A stretch of 8,188 nucleotides of DNA from Chloroflexota bacterium (GTDB lineage: Bacteria > Chloroflexota > Dehalococcoidia > Plut-88900): contig JACZVB010000048.1 in assembly GCA_022572865.1 (NCBI GenBank), positions 1 to 8,188 on the forward strand, in the 5' to 3' direction. Numbering within the stretch: the first letter of the stretch is position 1; the number at the start of each line of letters is the position of its first letter. A program made the translations under genes and the position numbers. The notes under the pieces are model-generated. The model ran no database searches and was not told where the DNA came from. It was given only the letters and a program-made list of their open reading frames with translations. This document shows positions 6,727 through 8,188 of this stretch, in pieces.

Positions 6727-7248
6727 TGATGGCGTGCCTATTGAAGAATGAGCCGACGAGTTAATCTGCGTGGCTGGTTAAGCATCTCTGATGCGGAGCC
6801 GCAGCGAAAGCGAGTCTGAATAGGGCGTACGGTCCTTTCGCCTTCGGGAGGAGGGACGAAGTCGCGTGGATTAGACCCGAAACCGGGTGAGCTACCCATG
6901 GCCAGGGTGAAGCTCCGATAATCTCGGAGTGGAGGCCCGAACCCGTTACTAGTGCAACAGTATGGGATGAGTTGTGGGTAGAGGTGAAATGCCAATCGAA
7001 CCCGGAGATAGCTGGTTCTCCCCGAAATGCATTTAGGTGCAGCCTTGGGGATTCAACCATGGAGGTAGAGCTCTGAATGGGCTAGGGGGCGAAAAACCTA
7101 CCAATCCCAATCAAACTGCAAATGCCATGGTTCCACACCCCGAGAGTGAGACGGTGGGGGATAAGCTTCATCGTCGAGAGGGAAACAGCCCAGACCATCA
7201 GCTAAGGTCCCTAAGTAAAGGCTAAGTGTCAAAGGAAGTAGGGTCGCA

Positions 7249-7312
<64 letters not shown>

Positions 7313-7370
7313 CGAGGGATTCTGCACCGACAATGTAGCGGGGCTCAAGCCTTTCACCGAAGCTGTGGCT

Positions 7371-7386
7371 CCCCGATTTATCGGGG
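7371..7386 (+). repeat. CCCGAT/ATCGGG hairpin, copy 3 (23S helix 45 region)
   Basis: CCCCGATTTATCGGGG occupies the position of E. coli helix 45. The core of 14 bases is identical to copy 2. A run of eight G (7383-7390) begins in its 3' arm. Confidence 0.75.
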
Positions 7387-8018
7387 GGGGTAGGGGAGCG
7401 TTCTCTTCACAGCCTTTGTCCCGGCGAGGGTCGGGGTATTGGTGCGTTGAAGTCTCGGTGTAAACCGGGATGGAGCGGAGAGAAGTGAGAATGTCGGCAT
7501 GAGTAGCGTAAGACATGTGAGAAACATGTCCACCGTAAGCCTGAGGTTTCCTACGGAAGGTTAATCCGCGTAGGGTTAGTCGGGCCTAAGCCGAGGACGA
7601 AAGTCGTAGGCGATGGACAACGGGTCAAAATTCCCGTACCGCTGGTGGATCGCTTTAAAACGAAGGGGGGACGCAGAAAGGTAGGCGGATCGTGCCCATT
7701 GGACATGGCACGTCCCCAACCCCGGACCACGCCGGAGCAGGCAAATCCACTCCGGATATAGGTTGAGGGAAGGGGGAAGCTTTGATTTCGGTCAAGGCGA
7801 CTCTGCTGAGCCCACGCTGCCAAGAAAAGCCTCGTCGTTATGGTGTATCAGCGCCCGTACCGCAAACCGACACTGGTGGGCGCTCCGAAATCGGAGAAGG
7901 TGATCGAGAGAACCCTCGTTAAGGAACTCGGCAAAATAACCCCGTAACTTTGGGATAAGGGGTGCCCTTGAGGGTGAAGAAGCGCCTATATGGTGCCGAT
8001 AGAGCTGGTTGGGGTGGA

Positions 8019-8041
8019 CTCGTCGACTTCGGTTGGCTGAG
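8019..8041 (+). other. UUCG-capped hairpin in the enlarged helix 63 of 23S rRNA
   Basis: GTCGAC (8022-8027) pairs with GTTGGC (8032-8037), closing a cUUCGg tetraloop. CTC (8019-8021) then pairs with GAG (8039-8041) across one bulged T. It lies in a segment (about 7980-8100) longer than in E. coli or Thermus. Confidence 0.6.
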
Positions 8042-8188
8042 GACTCCCGGTTGGCAAAGTCGGATTACCTGGCTGCTGAGTAGCCCATGGGGGCCACAGA
8101 AAATCGGCCCAAGCGACTGTTTAACAAAAACATAGGTCTCTGCGAAAGCGAAAGCTGAAGTATAGGGGCTGAAGCCTGCCCAGTGCTG

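Overview
The window looks like a bacterial chromosome segment of moderate-to-high GC, most likely from a member of the Chloroflexota (Dehalococcoidia-like). This is inferred from the RpoB sequence style and from a 23S rRNA gene that has its own promoter and no 16S or tRNA gene in front of it. Unlinked rRNA genes are known from that phylum and from a few others. No database search was possible, so the placement is tentative. The content is core and housekeeping: I found no transposase, integrase, CRISPR array, tRNA or defence gene.

Layout, left to right. Positions 1-3407 (minus strand) hold rpoB, the RNA polymerase beta subunit, intact from its start codon but cut by the left edge before its C-terminus. 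It is missed by ORF callers that need both ends, so only antisense shadow ORFs appear there. A 238-bp divergent region (3408-3645) carries a strong promoter for rpoB with a leader of about 120 nt. It also carries an extended -10 promoter so close to the next start codon that the mRNA should be leaderless. Positions 3646-4485 encode a metal-dependent amidohydrolase (Amidohydro_2 family). After a 161-bp gap with a strong hairpin and a short palindrome come two overlapping plus-strand genes: a Mug/TDG-type mismatch uracil-DNA glycosylase (4647-5216) and thpR, an RNA 2',3'-cyclic phosphodiesterase (5200-5874). thpR is interrupted by one in-frame TAG between its two catalytic HxT motifs.

From 5887 onward the window is an rRNA transcription unit. 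It has a near-consensus promoter 13 bp after thpR, then a leader of about 180 nt, then 23S rRNA from about 6100 to beyond the right edge (roughly the first two thirds of the molecule). The leader contains a terminator-like hairpin with a U run, an alternative stem that excludes it, a boxA-like element and a further hairpin.

The most interesting signals are regulatory or structural rather than a new protein system. They are the attenuator-like leader of the stand-alone 23S gene, the recurrence of nearly the same CCCGAT/ATCGGG hairpin at three separate variable helices of the 23S rRNA, the amber-interrupted thpR, a segment of about 99 residues in RpoB where most bacteria have about 20-35, and the leaderless amidohydrolase mRNA.
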